A stretch of 64,000 nt of DNA from the NCBI GenBank assembly GCA_028824555.1, contig JAPPDJ010000018.1, positions 36,280 to 100,279 of the forward strand. The letters are read 5' to 3'. A program made the position numbers and the translations under genes. Below, piece by piece: positions 16,601-26,784 of the stretch; position 1 is the stretch's first letter; every line of letters starts with the position of its first letter. The notes beneath the pieces were generated by a model. That model was not told the DNA's origin, did no database searches, and was given only the letters and a program-made list of their open reading frames with translations. This DNA is from Gammaproteobacteria bacterium (GTDB taxonomy: Bacteria; Pseudomonadota; Gammaproteobacteria; Pseudomonadales; Azotimanducaceae).

Positions 16601-18558
16601 GCGCACCTCGCGCCGCCGCGGCGCCGCTCGAGGACGAAGCGAGGGGAAGCGCCGCGCCGCTAACGGGCAGCGAACGCTTCCTGCGCGCCTTCCTGCAGCA
16701 CCGGCCGGCGGTCGTTTCGGCCGGCTATCTCACGGCGCTCGTGCTGATCGCACTCGCCGGACTGCACGTGGTGCCCCAGGACCCGCTGACCATCGACCTC
16801 GCCCGCACCTTCGAGGGCCCGTCGGCCGAGCACTGGCTCGGTACGGACCATCTCGGGCGCAGCACGCTCGCCCGCATCGTCGCCGCGACCGCCGTGGCGC
16901 TGAAGGCCGCGGCCCTCGGCGTCGGCATCGCGCTCGGGCTCGGCGCGCCGCTCGGATTGCTCTCGGGGTACTTCGGCGGCTGGTGGGACCGCATCGCCAT
17001 GCGCGTGGTCGAAGCCATCATCGCGCTCCCCGCCCTGCTGGTCGCGATCGCCATCCTCGCGATCCTGGGGCCGAGCCTTACCAACGCCATGATTGCCCTC
17101 GGCGTCGCCAACGCGACGGCCTTCTACCGTCTCATGCGTGCAACCGCGCTCGAGGTGCGGGAGGCGGTTTACGTCGACGCCGCGAGAGTCAGCGGCGCGG
17201 CGACCGCGCGCATTCTCATGCGCCACGTGCTGCCGAACGTGACGGGTCCGCTCACCGTGCAGACGACGCTCACCTTCGCCTACGTGCTGCTCGCCGAGGC
17301 CGGACTGTCCTTCATCGGGCTCGGCGTGCAGCCGCCCGAGGCGAGCTGGGGCGTCATGCTCGCGACCGCACAGAACTATCTGCACCACCATCCGTTCATG
17401 GTGGCACCGCCTGGCTTGATGATCGTCTTCAGCGTGCTCGCCTTCAATCTGGTCGGCGACGGCCTGCGCGACGCGCTCGCCAGGGTCGAGGTGCATCCGG
17501 CCGCGGCGCACAAACCGGCGGGCGGCGTCGGCGCGCCCGGTCGCGTGGCGGAAATCTCCGCCGCCGAAGACACGCCGATCCTCGTGGTGCGCGATCTCGA
17601 AGTGAGCTTCCCGGCGCCGCGCGGCGGCGAACTGACGGTGGTGAGCGGCGTCGGCTTCGAGGTAGGCGCCGGACGCACCGTGGGCCTCGTCGGCGAGTCC
17701 GGCTGCGGCAAGTCGGTGACCGCGATGGCTATCATGGGTCTCCTCGGCGAGGCGGGACGCATCGGCCGCGGCTCTATCCGCTTCGCGGGGCGGGAACTCG
17801 TCGGCATGCCGAGGAGCGAACTGAACCGCATCCGCGGCGACGAGATCGCCATGATCTTCCAGGAGCCTTCGGCCAGCCTGAATCCCGCCTTCACCGTCCG
17901 CCACCAGATCACCGAGACCTTGCGCGTCCACGAGAGGCTGACGCGGCGCCAGGCCGCGGCGCGTGCGGTCGAGCTGCTCGACCATGTCGGCATACCCAGC
18001 GCGGCGCAGCGTGCCGACGACTATCCGCACCAGTTCTCCGGCGGCATGGCGCAGCGGGCGATGATCGCCATGGCGCTCGCCTGCAATCCGAAACTCCTCA
18101 TCGCCGACGAGCCCACCACCGCGCTCGACGTCACCATCCAGGCGCAGGTACTCGACCTCCTGACGGCACTGCAGGAAGAGCACGGCATGGCGATCCTGCT
18201 CATCACGCACGATCTCGGCGTCATCGCCGACATGTGCGACGAAGCACTGGTCATGTATGCCGGCATGATCGTCGAGCGCGGACCGGCCGAGCCTCTGCTC
18301 GCCGAGCCCGCGCATCCGTACACCAATGGGCTGCTGGCCTCGATGCCCCAGAGCGGCGCCCGGCAGCAAGCGCTGCCCCAGATTGGAGGAACGGTGCCGC
18401 CAGCCTGGGCCTGGCCGCAAGGGTGCCGTTTCCATCCACGCTGTCCGCACGCAAGTGCCGAGTGCACCAACGGCGACATCGCCCTGCGCGAGGTGGCAAC
18501 GGAGCGTGCCGCCCGCTGCGTGCGCCTGGTCGAAATCGACCCCGCGGAAGGTTGGTAG
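16597..18558 (+). CDS. Fused ABC permease (DppC type) and ATPase (DppD type)
   Basis: One 653-residue polypeptide joins two usually separate importer subunits. Residues about 25-295 form a DppC-type permease ([12 protein letters not shown] near the N-terminus, EAA loop [11 protein letters not shown]). After a linker rich in Ala and Gly, residues about 325-653 form an ATPase with Walker A GESGCGKS, signature [11 protein letters not shown], Walker [13 protein letters not shown] and a C-terminal oligopeptide-type cysteine motif ([10 protein letters not shown]). GTG 16597 overlaps the upstream stop. The following ATPase starts at the stop codon of this gene, so the transporter likely forms with one fused and two single subunits. 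Confidence 0.92.
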   Translation: MSAPRAAAAPLEDEARGSAAPLTGSERFLRAFLQHRPAVVSAGYLTALVLIALAGLHVVPQDPLTIDLARTFEGPSAEHWLGTDHLGRSTLARIVAATAVALKAAALGVGIALGLGAPLGLLSGYFGGWWDRIAMRVVEAIIALPALLVAIAILAILGPSLTNAMIALGVANATAFYRLMRATALEVREAVYVDAARVSGAATARILMRHVLPNVTGPLTVQTTLTFAYVLLAEAGLSFIGLGVQPPEASWGVMLATAQNYLHHHPFMVAPPGLMIVFSVLAFNLVGDGLRDALARVEVHPAAAHKPAGGVGAPGRVAEISAAEDTPILVVRDLEVSFPAPRGGELTVVSGVGFEVGAGRTVGLVGESGCGKSVTAMAIMGLLGEAGRIGRGSIRFAGRELVGMPRSELNRIRGDEIAMIFQEPSASLNPAFTVRHQITETLRVHERLTRRQAAARAVELLDHVGIPSAAQRADDYPHQFSGGMAQRAMIAMALACNPKLLIADEPTTALDVTIQAQVLDLLTALQEEHGMAILLITHDLGVIADMCDEALVMYAGMIVERGPAEPLLAEPAHPYTNGLLASMPQSGARQQALPQIGGTVPPAWAWPQGCRFHPRCPHASAECTNGDIALREVATERAARCVRLVEIDPAEGW

Positions 18559-19634
18559 TGGCCCACGCCGCGCCCGGGGCCAACACCCCGTTGCTCGAAG
18601 TCGAGGACCTGCACGTCGACTTCCGCGTTCGGCGCGGGCTGTTCGGTGCGGCGTCCTATACCGTGCATGCCGTCGCCGGCGTGAGCTTCGGCATCGAGCG
18701 CGGCGAGACGCTCGGCATCGTCGGCGAGTCGGGCTCGGGCAAGTCCACCCTCGGGCGCGCCCTGCTGCGGCTCGTCGACGCGAAGCGGGGGGCGATTCGC
18801 CTCGACGGCCGGGAGGTGCGGAACCTCACGGGCCGCATGCTCGATTTCCGGCGCGACCTGCAGGTCGTGTTCCAGGACCCGCAAGCCTCCCTGAATCCAT
18901 CCATGGTGGTCGCGGACATTGTCGGCGAGCCACTCACCATTCACTTTGGCCTGCGCGGAGCCGAACGGGATTCGCGGGTCGCCGAGCTGCTCGGACGCGT
19001 CGGCCTCGCCCACTATCATCTCGAGCGCTATCCGTCCGAGTTCTCGGGCGGCCAGCGCCAACGCATCGCCGTCGCGCGGGCGCTGGCGCTCGAGCCCCGC
19101 CTGATCGTCTGCGACGAACCGGTAAGCGCCCTGGACGTCTCGACACAGAGTCAGGCCATCAACCTGCTCGAGGAGCTGCAGGCGTCGTTCGGCATCGCTT
19201 ACCTCTTCATCGCCCACGACCTCGCCGTGGTGCGGCATATCAGCCACCGGGTCGGCGTCATGTACCTCGGCCGGCTGGTCGAACTCGGGCCGGTGGACCG
19301 GGTGCACGAACTGCCCGCGCATCCCTACACCGAGATGCTGCTGGCCGCGGCTCCCGTCGCCGACGTCGCCGCCCAGCGCCGGCGCAAAGCCGCGCGCCGG
19401 CAGATGCCGGCGACCGAACTCCCGAGCCCCATCGCCCCGCCGCCGGGCTGTCCGTTCCATACCCGCTGCACGCATGCCATGGACGTCTGTCGCCGCGAGA
19501 TGCCGTCGCCCTCGCCCGTCGACGGCGGCGGCTGGGTCGCCTGCCACCTGCAATCGGCGGGGCCGCGGCTGGCGGGCAGGCCGCTTTCGGTCGAGCCGAA
19601 GCGGCAGCGACCAGCCGTCTCCGGGCGGACCTGA
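18558..19634 (+). CDS. ABC transporter ATPase, DppF/OppF type
   Basis: A 358-residue ATPase. Walker A is GESGSGKST, the Q-loop region is [11 protein letters not shown], the signature is [14 protein letters not shown] and Walker B is [12 protein letters not shown], followed by the H-loop AHDLAVV. The C-terminal oligopeptide/dipeptide extension has CPFHTRC. GTG 18558 shares one base with the upstream TAG stop. It completes the importer begun at 14050. Confidence 0.93.
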   Translation: MAHAAPGANTPLLEVEDLHVDFRVRRGLFGAASYTVHAVAGVSFGIERGETLGIVGESGSGKSTLGRALLRLVDAKRGAIRLDGREVRNLTGRMLDFRRDLQVVFQDPQASLNPSMVVADIVGEPLTIHFGLRGAERDSRVAELLGRVGLAHYHLERYPSEFSGGQRQRIAVARALALEPRLIVCDEPVSALDVSTQSQAINLLEELQASFGIAYLFIAHDLAVVRHISHRVGVMYLGRLVELGPVDRVHELPAHPYTEMLLAAAPVADVAAQRRRKAARRQMPATELPSPIAPPPGCPFHTRCTHAMDVCRREMPSPSPVDGGGWVACHLQSAGPRLAGRPLSVEPKRQRPAVSGRT

Positions 19635-19862
19635 CGGTTTGCGAACGACGGCGCGCCTGCGCGGTCAGGGGACACGCCTCGACCTGCCCCACACGCTGTC
19701 TGTCGCCAGGTCCGCCGTGCCAGGCACGTTCTCGCGCTTGCAGACCGCGTCACCGGCTGCACGACCACACCTTTCTCGTCCGTGCCTGAGCAAGTGTTTC
19801 CACCACAAGTCCAGTGGAGCCCCCAGCCGCATCACCGGTTTCCGCAGAGTCGTCCCCCGCCG

Positions 19863-19913
19863 CTCTCCATGTGCTGGGTTACGATTCGGCCACCGTAACG
19901 CGACGAACTGGAG
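19863..19913 (+). promoter_or_regulatory. Shared 51-bp leader element, copy 2 (before the S9 peptidase)
   Basis: Identical at 48 of 51 bases to 13982-14032. The inverted repeat GTTACG (19878-19883) / CGTAAC (19894-19899) and the GGAG at the end are unchanged. The three differences fall outside both arms. The GGAG lies 5 nt before ATG 19919, so here it directly serves the gene. Confidence 0.65.
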
Positions 19914-19918
19914 CAAAC

Positions 19919-22666
19919 ATGCTCGGGCACCCAGCGGATCAGAAACGTGTCAAGGCACGGATTGCCTATGGCCTGCTTTGCATCTCCGCCCTCGCCTGTG
20001 GCGGGCCGGCGATTGCCGAGGATGCCGCCGGGGGCGACCCATTCGCCAATCTGCCGCCGCTCATTGATCGCAACGTCTTCTTCGGCGATCCCGAGATTTC
20101 CGGGGCACAGCTTTCGCCGGACGGAGAGTGGATTTCGTTCCGCAAGCCCTATCGGGGGGTGGTGAATGTTTGGGTGAAGGGCATTGACCAGCCGTTTGAT
20201 GCGGCGCGCCCCCTCACCGCCGACGCCAAGCGGCCACTCGCGGGGCATTTCTGGACCGAGGACAGTCGCTATGTGCTGTTCGTGCAGGATGAAGGGGGCA
20301 CGGAGGACTACCACGTCTACGCCGTCGATCCCGGCGCCGAGGCTGATGAGGAGTCCGGCGTTCCGCCGGCGCGTGACCTCACTCCCATTGAGGGCATACG
20401 CGCCCTCATCTACGCAGTGCCGGAGGGGACGCCCGGGCAGATCATCGTTGGCCTGAACGACCGCGATGCTTCGCTGCACGATGTCTATCGGCTCGACATC
20501 GACACGGGCGAGCGCGAGCTGCTGATCGAAAATGACGTCAACGTCAGCGCATGGATCACGGATCTCGCTGGCGAAGTCCGCCTCGCCATGCGCGAGCGAC
20601 CAGATGGCGGCACAGACATCCTCGTCGTCGAGGACGGTGCGCTCGGGCGGGTGCTCTATGGCTGCAACTGGGAGGAGACGTGCGCGGCAAGTCGTTTCCA
20701 CAAGGACGGCGAGCGCGTGTATGTGGCGAGCAACAAGGACGAGGACCTGATTCGGCTGCTGCTGGTGGATGTGGCTACCGGCGATGCGGAACTCATCGAT
20801 GTTGACCCGGAAGCCGAGGTGGACCTTGGCGGCGCGGTTTTCTCCGATGCCACCGACGAGCTCGTCGCCACGGCGTACGTCGGCGAGCGGCAGCGCATCT
20901 ATCCGCGCACCGAGGCGTTTGCGAACGAACTCGCGTGGGTCAGGGAACGGTTGCCGGAGGGCGAGCTCGCGTATCCGTCATCCACCGAGGACGAAACGCT
21001 GTCCATCGTTGCCGTCACCAGCGACGTCAACCCCGGTGCCGTGTATCTGTTCAACCGCGCCGAGAAGACTCTGGACAAGCTCTACGACTCGCGACCCGAA
21101 TTGCCAAGCGATCAACTCGCCAACATGCAGCCGATCCGCTACGAGGCGCGAGACGGCCGCGAGATTCCAGCGTATCTGGTTGTTCCGAAAGGTGTCGCGC
21201 CGAAGATGCTGCCAACTGTGATCATGCCGCATGGCGGGCCATGGGGCCGCGACACTTGGGGATATGGCCCATTGACGCAGTTCCTCGCCAACCGGGGCTA
21301 TGCGGTGATGAGCCCGAATTTCCGCGGCTCGACCGGCTATGGCAAGCGCTTTCTCAACGAAGGCAACGGCGAGTGGGGCACCGGCGTCATGCAGCACGAC
21401 ATCACCGATGGCGTGCAATACCTCATCGACCAAGGCATCGCCGATCCGGACCGGGTGGGCATCATGGGCGGCTCCTACGGGGGCTATGCGACGCTCGCTG
21501 GCGTGACGTTCACGCCAGAGCTTTACGCCGCTGGTGTGTCGATCGTCGGCCCGTCAAACATCATCACCCTGATGAACTCGATCCCGCCGTACTGGCTCCC
21601 TGTCAAGCAGATGTTCATGCGCCGAGTCGGTGACCCGGACGACCCGGTAGATCGCGCCCGGCTCGAGTCACAATCCCCCTTCTTCCACGCCGAGAACATC
21701 GAAGCGCCGCTCCTCATCATCCAGGGCGCGAACGACCCGCGGGTGAAGAAGGCGGAATCCGAGCAGATCGTGGTGCGCCTGCGCGAACTCGAACGCCCGG
21801 TGGAATACATGCTGGCGCCGGACGAAGGCCACGGCTTCGTCGGCCGCGAAAACCGCCTCGCCATGTTCGCGCGCGTCGAGAGCTTCTTCGCCGAGCATTT
21901 GGGCGGTCGGGCGCAGGAAGGCATGGCGCCGGATGTGGCAGAGCGGCTGGCGGCGCTAAACGTCAACATCAACGATGTGGAGATGCCCGAAGTCGTAGTT
22001 GCCGACAGTGAAGCACCCAAGGTCGTGCTTGACGGAACGGTCCTGTCACCCGCCACCCTCACTTACGAAGTGACCATGCAGGCGGGCGGCCAGTCGCTGG
22101 CGATGACCAGCACAACCGCACGAACCCGCGCGACCCACGACGACGAGGAGGCGTGGCGAGTCGAGACCACCGTCGAGTCGCCGATGGGCAATGCCACGGA
22201 CACCGTGTTGCTGCGGGTGAGCGACTTGACGCCGGTGCAGCGCACCATTCAACAAGGACCCATGACCGCGACAATCGACTTCGCTGAAGGTGCCATAACC
22301 GGCGAGATGCTGATGTCCGGCGCATCCACACCCTTCGAGGTGCCCGTTGACGGGCCGGTCGTTGGCCATCTCGAGACCGCGCTCGCCGCCATGCCCCTCG
22401 CGGAGGGATTCCAAACCCAAGTCCGAACGTTCCAACCCGGCATGGGGAACACGCAGCTGCTCAACCTCTCCCTCGTCGGCACGGAGACGGTCGAAACCCC
22501 GGCGGGGAGCTTCGACACATACCGAATCGACTTGCAGGGCGACGACGGCTCCTCCGGGACCATGTGGGTGACCGAGCAGCAGCCCCATCGTGGGATCAAG
22601 GCGGAAATGGTGCTGCCGGCAATGGGCGGCGCGACCGCCACCTCGGTGTTGACGAAGGCTGAATGA
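19919..22666 (+). CDS. Exported S9 prolyl oligopeptidase-family peptidase with C-terminal DUF3108-like domain
   Basis: A 915-residue serine peptidase. A Sec signal peptide ends near PAIA-ED. A beta-propeller region follows (repeated SPDGEW, DRDASLHDVYRLD-like blades), then the hydrolase domain with GGSYGG (Ser519), GANDPR (Asp606) and DEGHGF (His638), the complete catalytic triad. The last ~210 residues, rich in beta strands (ETPAGSFDTYRID), resemble DUF3108-type periplasmic domains and are an unusual addition. Probably a periplasmic dipeptidyl or oligopeptidase. It carries the same leader as the peptide importer operon upstream. Confidence 0.88.
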   Translation: MLGHPADQKRVKARIAYGLLCISALACGGPAIAEDAAGGDPFANLPPLIDRNVFFGDPEISGAQLSPDGEWISFRKPYRGVVNVWVKGIDQPFDAARPLTADAKRPLAGHFWTEDSRYVLFVQDEGGTEDYHVYAVDPGAEADEESGVPPARDLTPIEGIRALIYAVPEGTPGQIIVGLNDRDASLHDVYRLDIDTGERELLIENDVNVSAWITDLAGEVRLAMRERPDGGTDILVVEDGALGRVLYGCNWEETCAASRFHKDGERVYVASNKDEDLIRLLLVDVATGDAELIDVDPEAEVDLGGAVFSDATDELVATAYVGERQRIYPRTEAFANELAWVRERLPEGELAYPSSTEDETLSIVAVTSDVNPGAVYLFNRAEKTLDKLYDSRPELPSDQLANMQPIRYEARDGREIPAYLVVPKGVAPKMLPTVIMPHGGPWGRDTWGYGPLTQFLANRGYAVMSPNFRGSTGYGKRFLNEGNGEWGTGVMQHDITDGVQYLIDQGIADPDRVGIMGGSYGGYATLAGVTFTPELYAAGVSIVGPSNIITLMNSIPPYWLPVKQMFMRRVGDPDDPVDRARLESQSPFFHAENIEAPLLIIQGANDPRVKKAESEQIVVRLRELERPVEYMLAPDEGHGFVGRENRLAMFARVESFFAEHLGGRAQEGMAPDVAERLAALNVNINDVEMPEVVVADSEAPKVVLDGTVLSPATLTYEVTMQAGGQSLAMTSTTARTRATHDDEEAWRVETTVESPMGNATDTVLLRVSDLTPVQRTIQQGPMTATIDFAEGAITGEMLMSGASTPFEVPVDGPVVGHLETALAAMPLAEGFQTQVRTFQPGMGNTQLLNLSLVGTETVETPAGSFDTYRIDLQGDDGSSGTMWVTEQQPHRGIKAEMVLPAMGGATATSVLTKAE

Positions 22667-22706
22667 GCTAGGAGCTTGCCCACGCCGCCGCCAAGTGCGC
22701 CCTCCC

Positions 22707-22875
22707 GTCACTCCCCCCTCGCGGGGGAGTCGAGAAAAGCGTCCTCGCTTTTCTCGGAGGGGGGGCCGCCGAAGGGTTGCAGATGGCTCCTCGTTGGTTG
22801 CTCCTAGGCGGCCCCCCCTCCGAGAAAGGCCGAGGACGGCCTTTCTCGACTCCCCCTCGAGGGGGGAGTGACAGG
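22707..22875. repeat. Type B palindromic repeats, two copies in inverted orientation
   Basis: Copy B1 (22707-22770, +) and copy B2 (22807-22875, -) face each other. Each has a C5-6/G5-6 hairpin and a second stem: GAGAAAAGCG/CGCTTTTCTC in B1 and GAGAAAGGCCG/CGGCCTTTCTC in B2, with loop TCCT. The stems differ in sequence but both remain paired. No gene lies between 22667 and 22948. Confidence 0.75.
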
Positions 22876-22948
22876 AAAGCCCGCGACGACACGTGCGGAA
22901 GTCCATGGAGGCTCTCGTCCTAGGGGGCCTCCCCTTCAAAAGGTTGGC

Positions 22949-24229
22949 TCAGCCGCGAGCGGCCTCGATGCGTTGCTTCATCCGATAGATCGTTAGCTGG
23001 TCGCGGAGTTCGGCTGGCACGGGCGAGTCCATGGCGCGGATGCGGCGGTACTCGCCTTTCTCCATCGCGAGGCGCATGCCGACGGTCGTCTTGGGCCCCG
23101 AGTAGGAGGCGATTTCCAGCAGGCCCGAGGAGTGGTAGCCCATGCGCGCCAGAAGCTTGTCGGAAGCGTTCTCGAGCACCTCCGGATCCACCGATAGCTG
23201 CCAGTTTTCCTGCTGGCGGAGCCACGGCTTCACATTCGAGTTGGTCATGATGTAGCGCCACTCGTCGGTGTGGTTGACGCCGGTGCCGTGCAGCAGGCGG
23301 CCGTCCATCAGCATCACCGTTCCACCCTTGGCTTCCACGTTCACCGCCGGCGGCAGGGGTCCGACTTCGCCACCGGCGGGCACCTGGGAGACCAGGCGAT
23401 GGCTGGTAGGGATCACCAGCGTGCCGCCGTTCACCTCGTTGACGTCCTGCATGATGTACACGGTGTTGACGAGGATCGGCGCGTGGGGTGTCTGGATCGG
23501 GTGGATGGCACCCGAGTCCTGATGCAGGTTCTGGGGATAGCTGCCCGGGCGGGCGATGTTGGAGGCGAATGAGTAGGCGTAGTGGCCGGGGCCAAGCAGC
23601 TCCTCATTGAGCTGCTCGAGCATCGGCCCGCCCTGCACCCACTCCGGGTCGAACTCGATGCATTTGGCGAAGCACTCGCCCTTGTTCACCAGCGTCCACA
23701 TGATGTGGAAGTGCGGCGTCATGTCGGCGAGGCCGCACTCTCGCTCCGCTTCCGCCTGGCGCTTCAGGCGCTCCAGCATGTGGGCGCACTGAAACTCGCT
23801 CATGGCGTCTTCGATGAGGCAGAAGCCGTACTTGTCGAGGTCGCGGCGCGCCTTGTGGATGTCCTTGGTCTCTCGCGGCAGGTCGTCGAAGCGCCTCCAG
23901 TAGTCGTGCTTGCGAGGAACAGTGGTGTCGTAGTACGGCGTTCCGTTCAGGCCCCCGCCTTCGGCGCTGCGACCGGCCTCGAACAGTGGGCAGTGGAAGC
24001 GCTTCGTCAGGGAGCCGTTGGGCCTCTTGGCGCGAAGGCCATTGCCGCCGACCGGCGGCTTCAGCCACGGATTGTTGCGGTGCATGGAGCGGAACGGCTC
24101 GCCGGAACGGAACCAGCGTGCATCTTGAAGCTGGGATGCCTCATCCGATAGCGCTGCGACATTCTGCGGCAGGAACTCGACGGGGATCTCCGGAACGCCG
24201 TTCTCGTTGCGCCTTGGTCTCTCGCTCAT
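22949..24229 (-). CDS. Phytanoyl-CoA dioxygenase (PhyH) family protein
   Basis: A 426-residue non-heme Fe(II)/2-oxoglutarate oxygenase. LHQDSG supplies the HxD metal pair (His236, Asp238) and LLHGTGVNH the distal His (about 314), followed by a plausible 2-oxoglutarate-binding Arg (EWRYIM). The family hydroxylates acyl-CoAs, antibiotics, osmolytes and other small molecules; the substrate is unknown. It is longer than typical PhyH (about 300), with a 120-residue N-terminal extension. The start MSERPRRN was chosen; the open frame continues upstream through a type A repeat and is not coding there. Confidence 0.85.
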   Translation of the reverse strand: MSERPRRNENGVPEIPVEFLPQNVAALSDEASQLQDARWFRSGEPFRSMHRNNPWLKPPVGGNGLRAKRPNGSLTKRFHCPLFEAGRSAEGGGLNGTPYYDTTVPRKHDYWRRFDDLPRETKDIHKARRDLDKYGFCLIEDAMSEFQCAHMLERLKRQAEAERECGLADMTPHFHIMWTLVNKGECFAKCIEFDPEWVQGGPMLEQLNEELLGPGHYAYSFASNIARPGSYPQNLHQDSGAIHPIQTPHAPILVNTVYIMQDVNEVNGGTLVIPTSHRLVSQVPAGGEVGPLPPAVNVEAKGGTVMLMDGRLLHGTGVNHTDEWRYIMTNSNVKPWLRQQENWQLSVDPEVLENASDKLLARMGYHSSGLLEIASYSGPKTTVGMRLAMEKGEYRRIRAMDSPVPAELRDQLTIYRMKQRIEAARG

Positions 24230-24316
24230 GAGTCGTCGCCGCGCCTTTGGGGGAGAACGAGTATAGCCACCGGCCTCGGTGCGATCGTGTTCGACTGGCT
24301 GTGCCGGCGCCGTTCT

Positions 24317-24425
24317 GGAGGGAGGGCGTCCCGCCCTCCATCGCGCCGTCAGGCGCGCAGAACACTCGCTACACCAGGAAGATGCGCGCCCTTGCGGGCG
24401 CGGGAGGGCGGGACGCCCTCCGTCC
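24317..24425. repeat. Type A palindromic repeat, copy 3
   Basis: Same plan as copies 1 and 2: GGAGGGCG/CGCCCTCC, CGCGCC/GGCGCG, GCGCCC/GGGCGC and GAGGGCG/CGCCCTC hairpins in order. It lies between the divergent PhyH and Ddn-like genes; no other feature is seen in 24230-24543. Confidence 0.75.
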
Positions 24426-24543
24426 AAAACGGCGCACGTGCTGCAAGTCAAAGTGAGACACCACCAGCGACGCACGGACTCATGAAAAACTGCCAAGTGA
24501 TAGGCTTTCTCCTTTTGCCAGCAAGAGGGGGTCAAGAGAAGGC

Positions 24544-24978
24544 ATGGCCGAGTACATCCCTACGCCCATCAAGTGGGTGCGCGATCAGGTGGAGCTATAC
24601 GAAGGCAGCAACGGCGCCGAGGGCGTGGAGCTCATGCAGACGGGCCTGCCCTGCATCATCGTCACCCACACCGGCAACAAGACCGGCGCCGTCCGCAAGA
24701 CCCCGCTGATGCGTGTCGAGGACAACGGCAGCTACGTCTTGGTAGGTTCCCAAGGCGGTGCGCCGAAGAACCCCGTGTGGGTTTACAACCTCCGCGCCAA
24801 CGCCTCGGTGCAGATTCGCGACCGTGCGGATGTATCCGAGATGCGCGTGCGCGAAATCACGGACGATGCCGAACGGGCCCGGCTCTGGGCCCTGGCCGTC
24901 GCCGCCTATCCCCCCTACGAGGACTACCAGAACAAGACCAGCCGGAAGATCCCGGTGTTCCTGGCGGAGCCAGCGTAG
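24544..24978 (+). CDS. Nitroreductase/deazaflavin (F420)-dependent oxidoreductase, Ddn family
   Basis: A 144-residue split beta-barrel protein of the flavin/deazaflavin oxidoreductase superfamily. It shows the family blocks LPCIIVTHTGNKTGAVRKTPL (Lys/Arg site for the F420 phosphates), YVLVGSQGGAPKNPVW and YNLRANASVQI. The closest known relatives include mycobacterial Ddn, which reduces quinones and nitroimidazoles with F420H2. In this window an F420 pathway is encoded, so F420 use is likely; the natural substrate is unknown. The ATG lies after a stretch containing GAGAAGG. Confidence 0.9.
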   Translation: MAEYIPTPIKWVRDQVELYEGSNGAEGVELMQTGLPCIIVTHTGNKTGAVRKTPLMRVEDNGSYVLVGSQGGAPKNPVWVYNLRANASVQIRDRADVSEMRVREITDDAERARLWALAVAAYPPYEDYQNKTSRKIPVFLAEPA

Positions 24979-25039
24979 GCAACGCCCTTATCGTCTCCAG
25001 CAGCCGTGCAAAGGGCCTATCCCGACGCTCGTTAAGGCC

Positions 25040-26701
25040 CTAGCCGCTGCTGCGGATCACCCTCCCGGGGCGTTCGCCCGTGTGTTCGTCGTCTCGGAGG
25101 ATCACGTGGCCGTTGACGACGGTGGCCTTGTAGCCGGCTGCGCGTTGGATCAGGCGGCTCTTGCCGTGGGGGAAGTCGCGGACGACTTCGGGGCGGCGTT
25201 CTTCCACCCGTTCTGGATCGAGCACGTTGATGTCGGCCTTCATTCCAGGCGCCAGTGTGCCGCGGTCCTTTAGGTCCAGCACGCGGGCGGCGGAGCTGGT
25301 CATGCGACGAACCGCTTCGGCCAGCGAGAGTTTGCGTTGGTCGCGCACCCAGTGGCTGAGAAGGAACGAAGCCCAGCCGGAATCCATGATCTGGGAGACG
25401 TGGGCGCCGGCGTCGCCTAGACCCGGCACCACCCAATCGCGGGCCATCAGCGCTTCCACCGCGTCGAAGTTCATGTTGAAGAAAGGGCGGTGGAAGACGG
25501 CACTGCCATCGCTTTCCAGCACCAGCCGGAGCCAGGCTTCGGCCGGGTGCTCGCCGGCTGCGGCTGCCAGAGCCGCAAGGTTGTCTTCGGCGGGTTTGGT
25601 GTAGATGGGGCGGTCGCCGTCGCCAACCCAGCGCAGGCCTGCGGCGAAGGCGTCGCTCGCTGGGTCTGCCTTCGCTGCGGCCACGAGTTCGGCGCGGAAT
25701 GCCGGATCGCGAATGGCGTCCAAGCGACGATCCACGTCGAGTTCGCGCAGTTTCGCCCAGGCAGGGAAGAAGATGTTGGTCTTGAGCGCAGAGACGAAGC
25801 CGCCAGGGCGCGGCACCGTGACGCCGTAGATCTCAAGCCCTTCGGCGCGCAGGTCTTCGACGATCTGGTGCGGGTCTTCGAAGCGGAAGCTCTCGGTTTC
25901 CACCACGCTGAAAAGCACGCGGCCGTTGCCGGCGCGGGCCTGGCGGCCAAGGAACTCGAGGTCGCGGCCAATGGCGTTCTTGTCGTACCACGGCACGTTC
26001 TGCATCAGGCCGTTGTGGGCGCCCACTTGCCGGGCGATGGCTTCGAGCTCTTCCGCTTCCGCAAACGTGCCGGGGATGGAGCGGCCGTCCGGCAGCCGGT
26101 GGGCGGGAAGCCGGTTGGTGGAGAACCCGATGGCGCCGTCGCGCACAGATTGTCCGGCCACTTCGGCGATGCGAGCGGTTTCCTCCGGCGTCGGGTTCTC
26201 GTCGATGCCGCGCTCCCCCATCACATAGAAGCGCACCGCGCCGTGGCCAACCATGCCGGTAACGTTGATGGCCGGATTCATGCCTTCCAGGGCGTTGAGG
26301 TATTCGCCGTAGCTTTCCCAGTTCCACGGCAGGCCATCGATGATTGCCTCGCGGGGGATGTCCTCGACGGTCTCCATCATCTCTGCGAGGAACTGCCGAT
26401 CCTGTGGCTTGCAGGGCGCGAAGGTAACGCCGCAGTTGCCGAGCAACGCCGTGGTGACGCCATGCCAAGAGACTGGCGTCAGCATTGGGTCCCAGCCGAT
26501 CTGGGCGTCGAGGTGGGTGTGCAGGTCGATGAAGCCCGGCGTCCCGGCAAGGCCATCGGCGCGAATCTCCTCGCGCCCGCGCTCCTGCACCCGACCGATG
26601 GCCGTGATGGTGTCCCCATCCACCGCGAGATCGGCAGCGAACGGCTCGCCGCCGGAGCCATCGACCACCAGACCGTCCCGAATCACAAGATCGTGGCTCA
26701 T
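25040..26701 (-). CDS. D-aminoacylase / N-acyl-D-amino-acid deacylase family amidohydrolase
   Basis: A 553-residue metal-dependent hydrolase of the amidohydrolase superfamily. The N-terminal composite domain (LVIRDGLVVDGSGGEPF) is followed by GFIDLHTHLDAQ, the metal-binding HxH, and later by GDAGAHVSQIMD with the conserved Asp. The family cleaves N-acyl-D-amino acids, but some members act on other amides. The start MSHDLVIRDG was preferred to a 9-residue longer form. It runs in the same direction as creA, with an 83-nt gap, and may be transcribed with it. Confidence 0.9.
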   Translation of the reverse strand: MSHDLVIRDGLVVDGSGGEPFAADLAVDGDTITAIGRVQERGREEIRADGLAGTPGFIDLHTHLDAQIGWDPMLTPVSWHGVTTALLGNCGVTFAPCKPQDRQFLAEMMETVEDIPREAIIDGLPWNWESYGEYLNALEGMNPAINVTGMVGHGAVRFYVMGERGIDENPTPEETARIAEVAGQSVRDGAIGFSTNRLPAHRLPDGRSIPGTFAEAEELEAIARQVGAHNGLMQNVPWYDKNAIGRDLEFLGRQARAGNGRVLFSVVETESFRFEDPHQIVEDLRAEGLEIYGVTVPRPGGFVSALKTNIFFPAWAKLRELDVDRRLDAIRDPAFRAELVAAAKADPASDAFAAGLRWVGDGDRPIYTKPAEDNLAALAAAAGEHPAEAWLRLVLESDGSAVFHRPFFNMNFDAVEALMARDWVVPGLGDAGAHVSQIMDSGWASFLLSHWVRDQRKLSLAEAVRRMTSSAARVLDLKDRGTLAPGMKADINVLDPERVEERRPEVVRDFPHGKSRLIQRAAGYKATVVNGHVILRDDEHTGERPGRVIRSSG

Positions 26702-26784
26702 TCGCTTCACTCCATCCGTGGCAGGCAATCGCCCATGCAGCGAAGACTACGCCATATCCATGCCGCACACTCTGCCCGGCGCTG

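Noticed and set aside
22707..22875. Insertion sequence ends
   Set aside because: Inverted copies lie only 36 bp apart with no transposase or target duplication; better seen as paired palindromic repeats.
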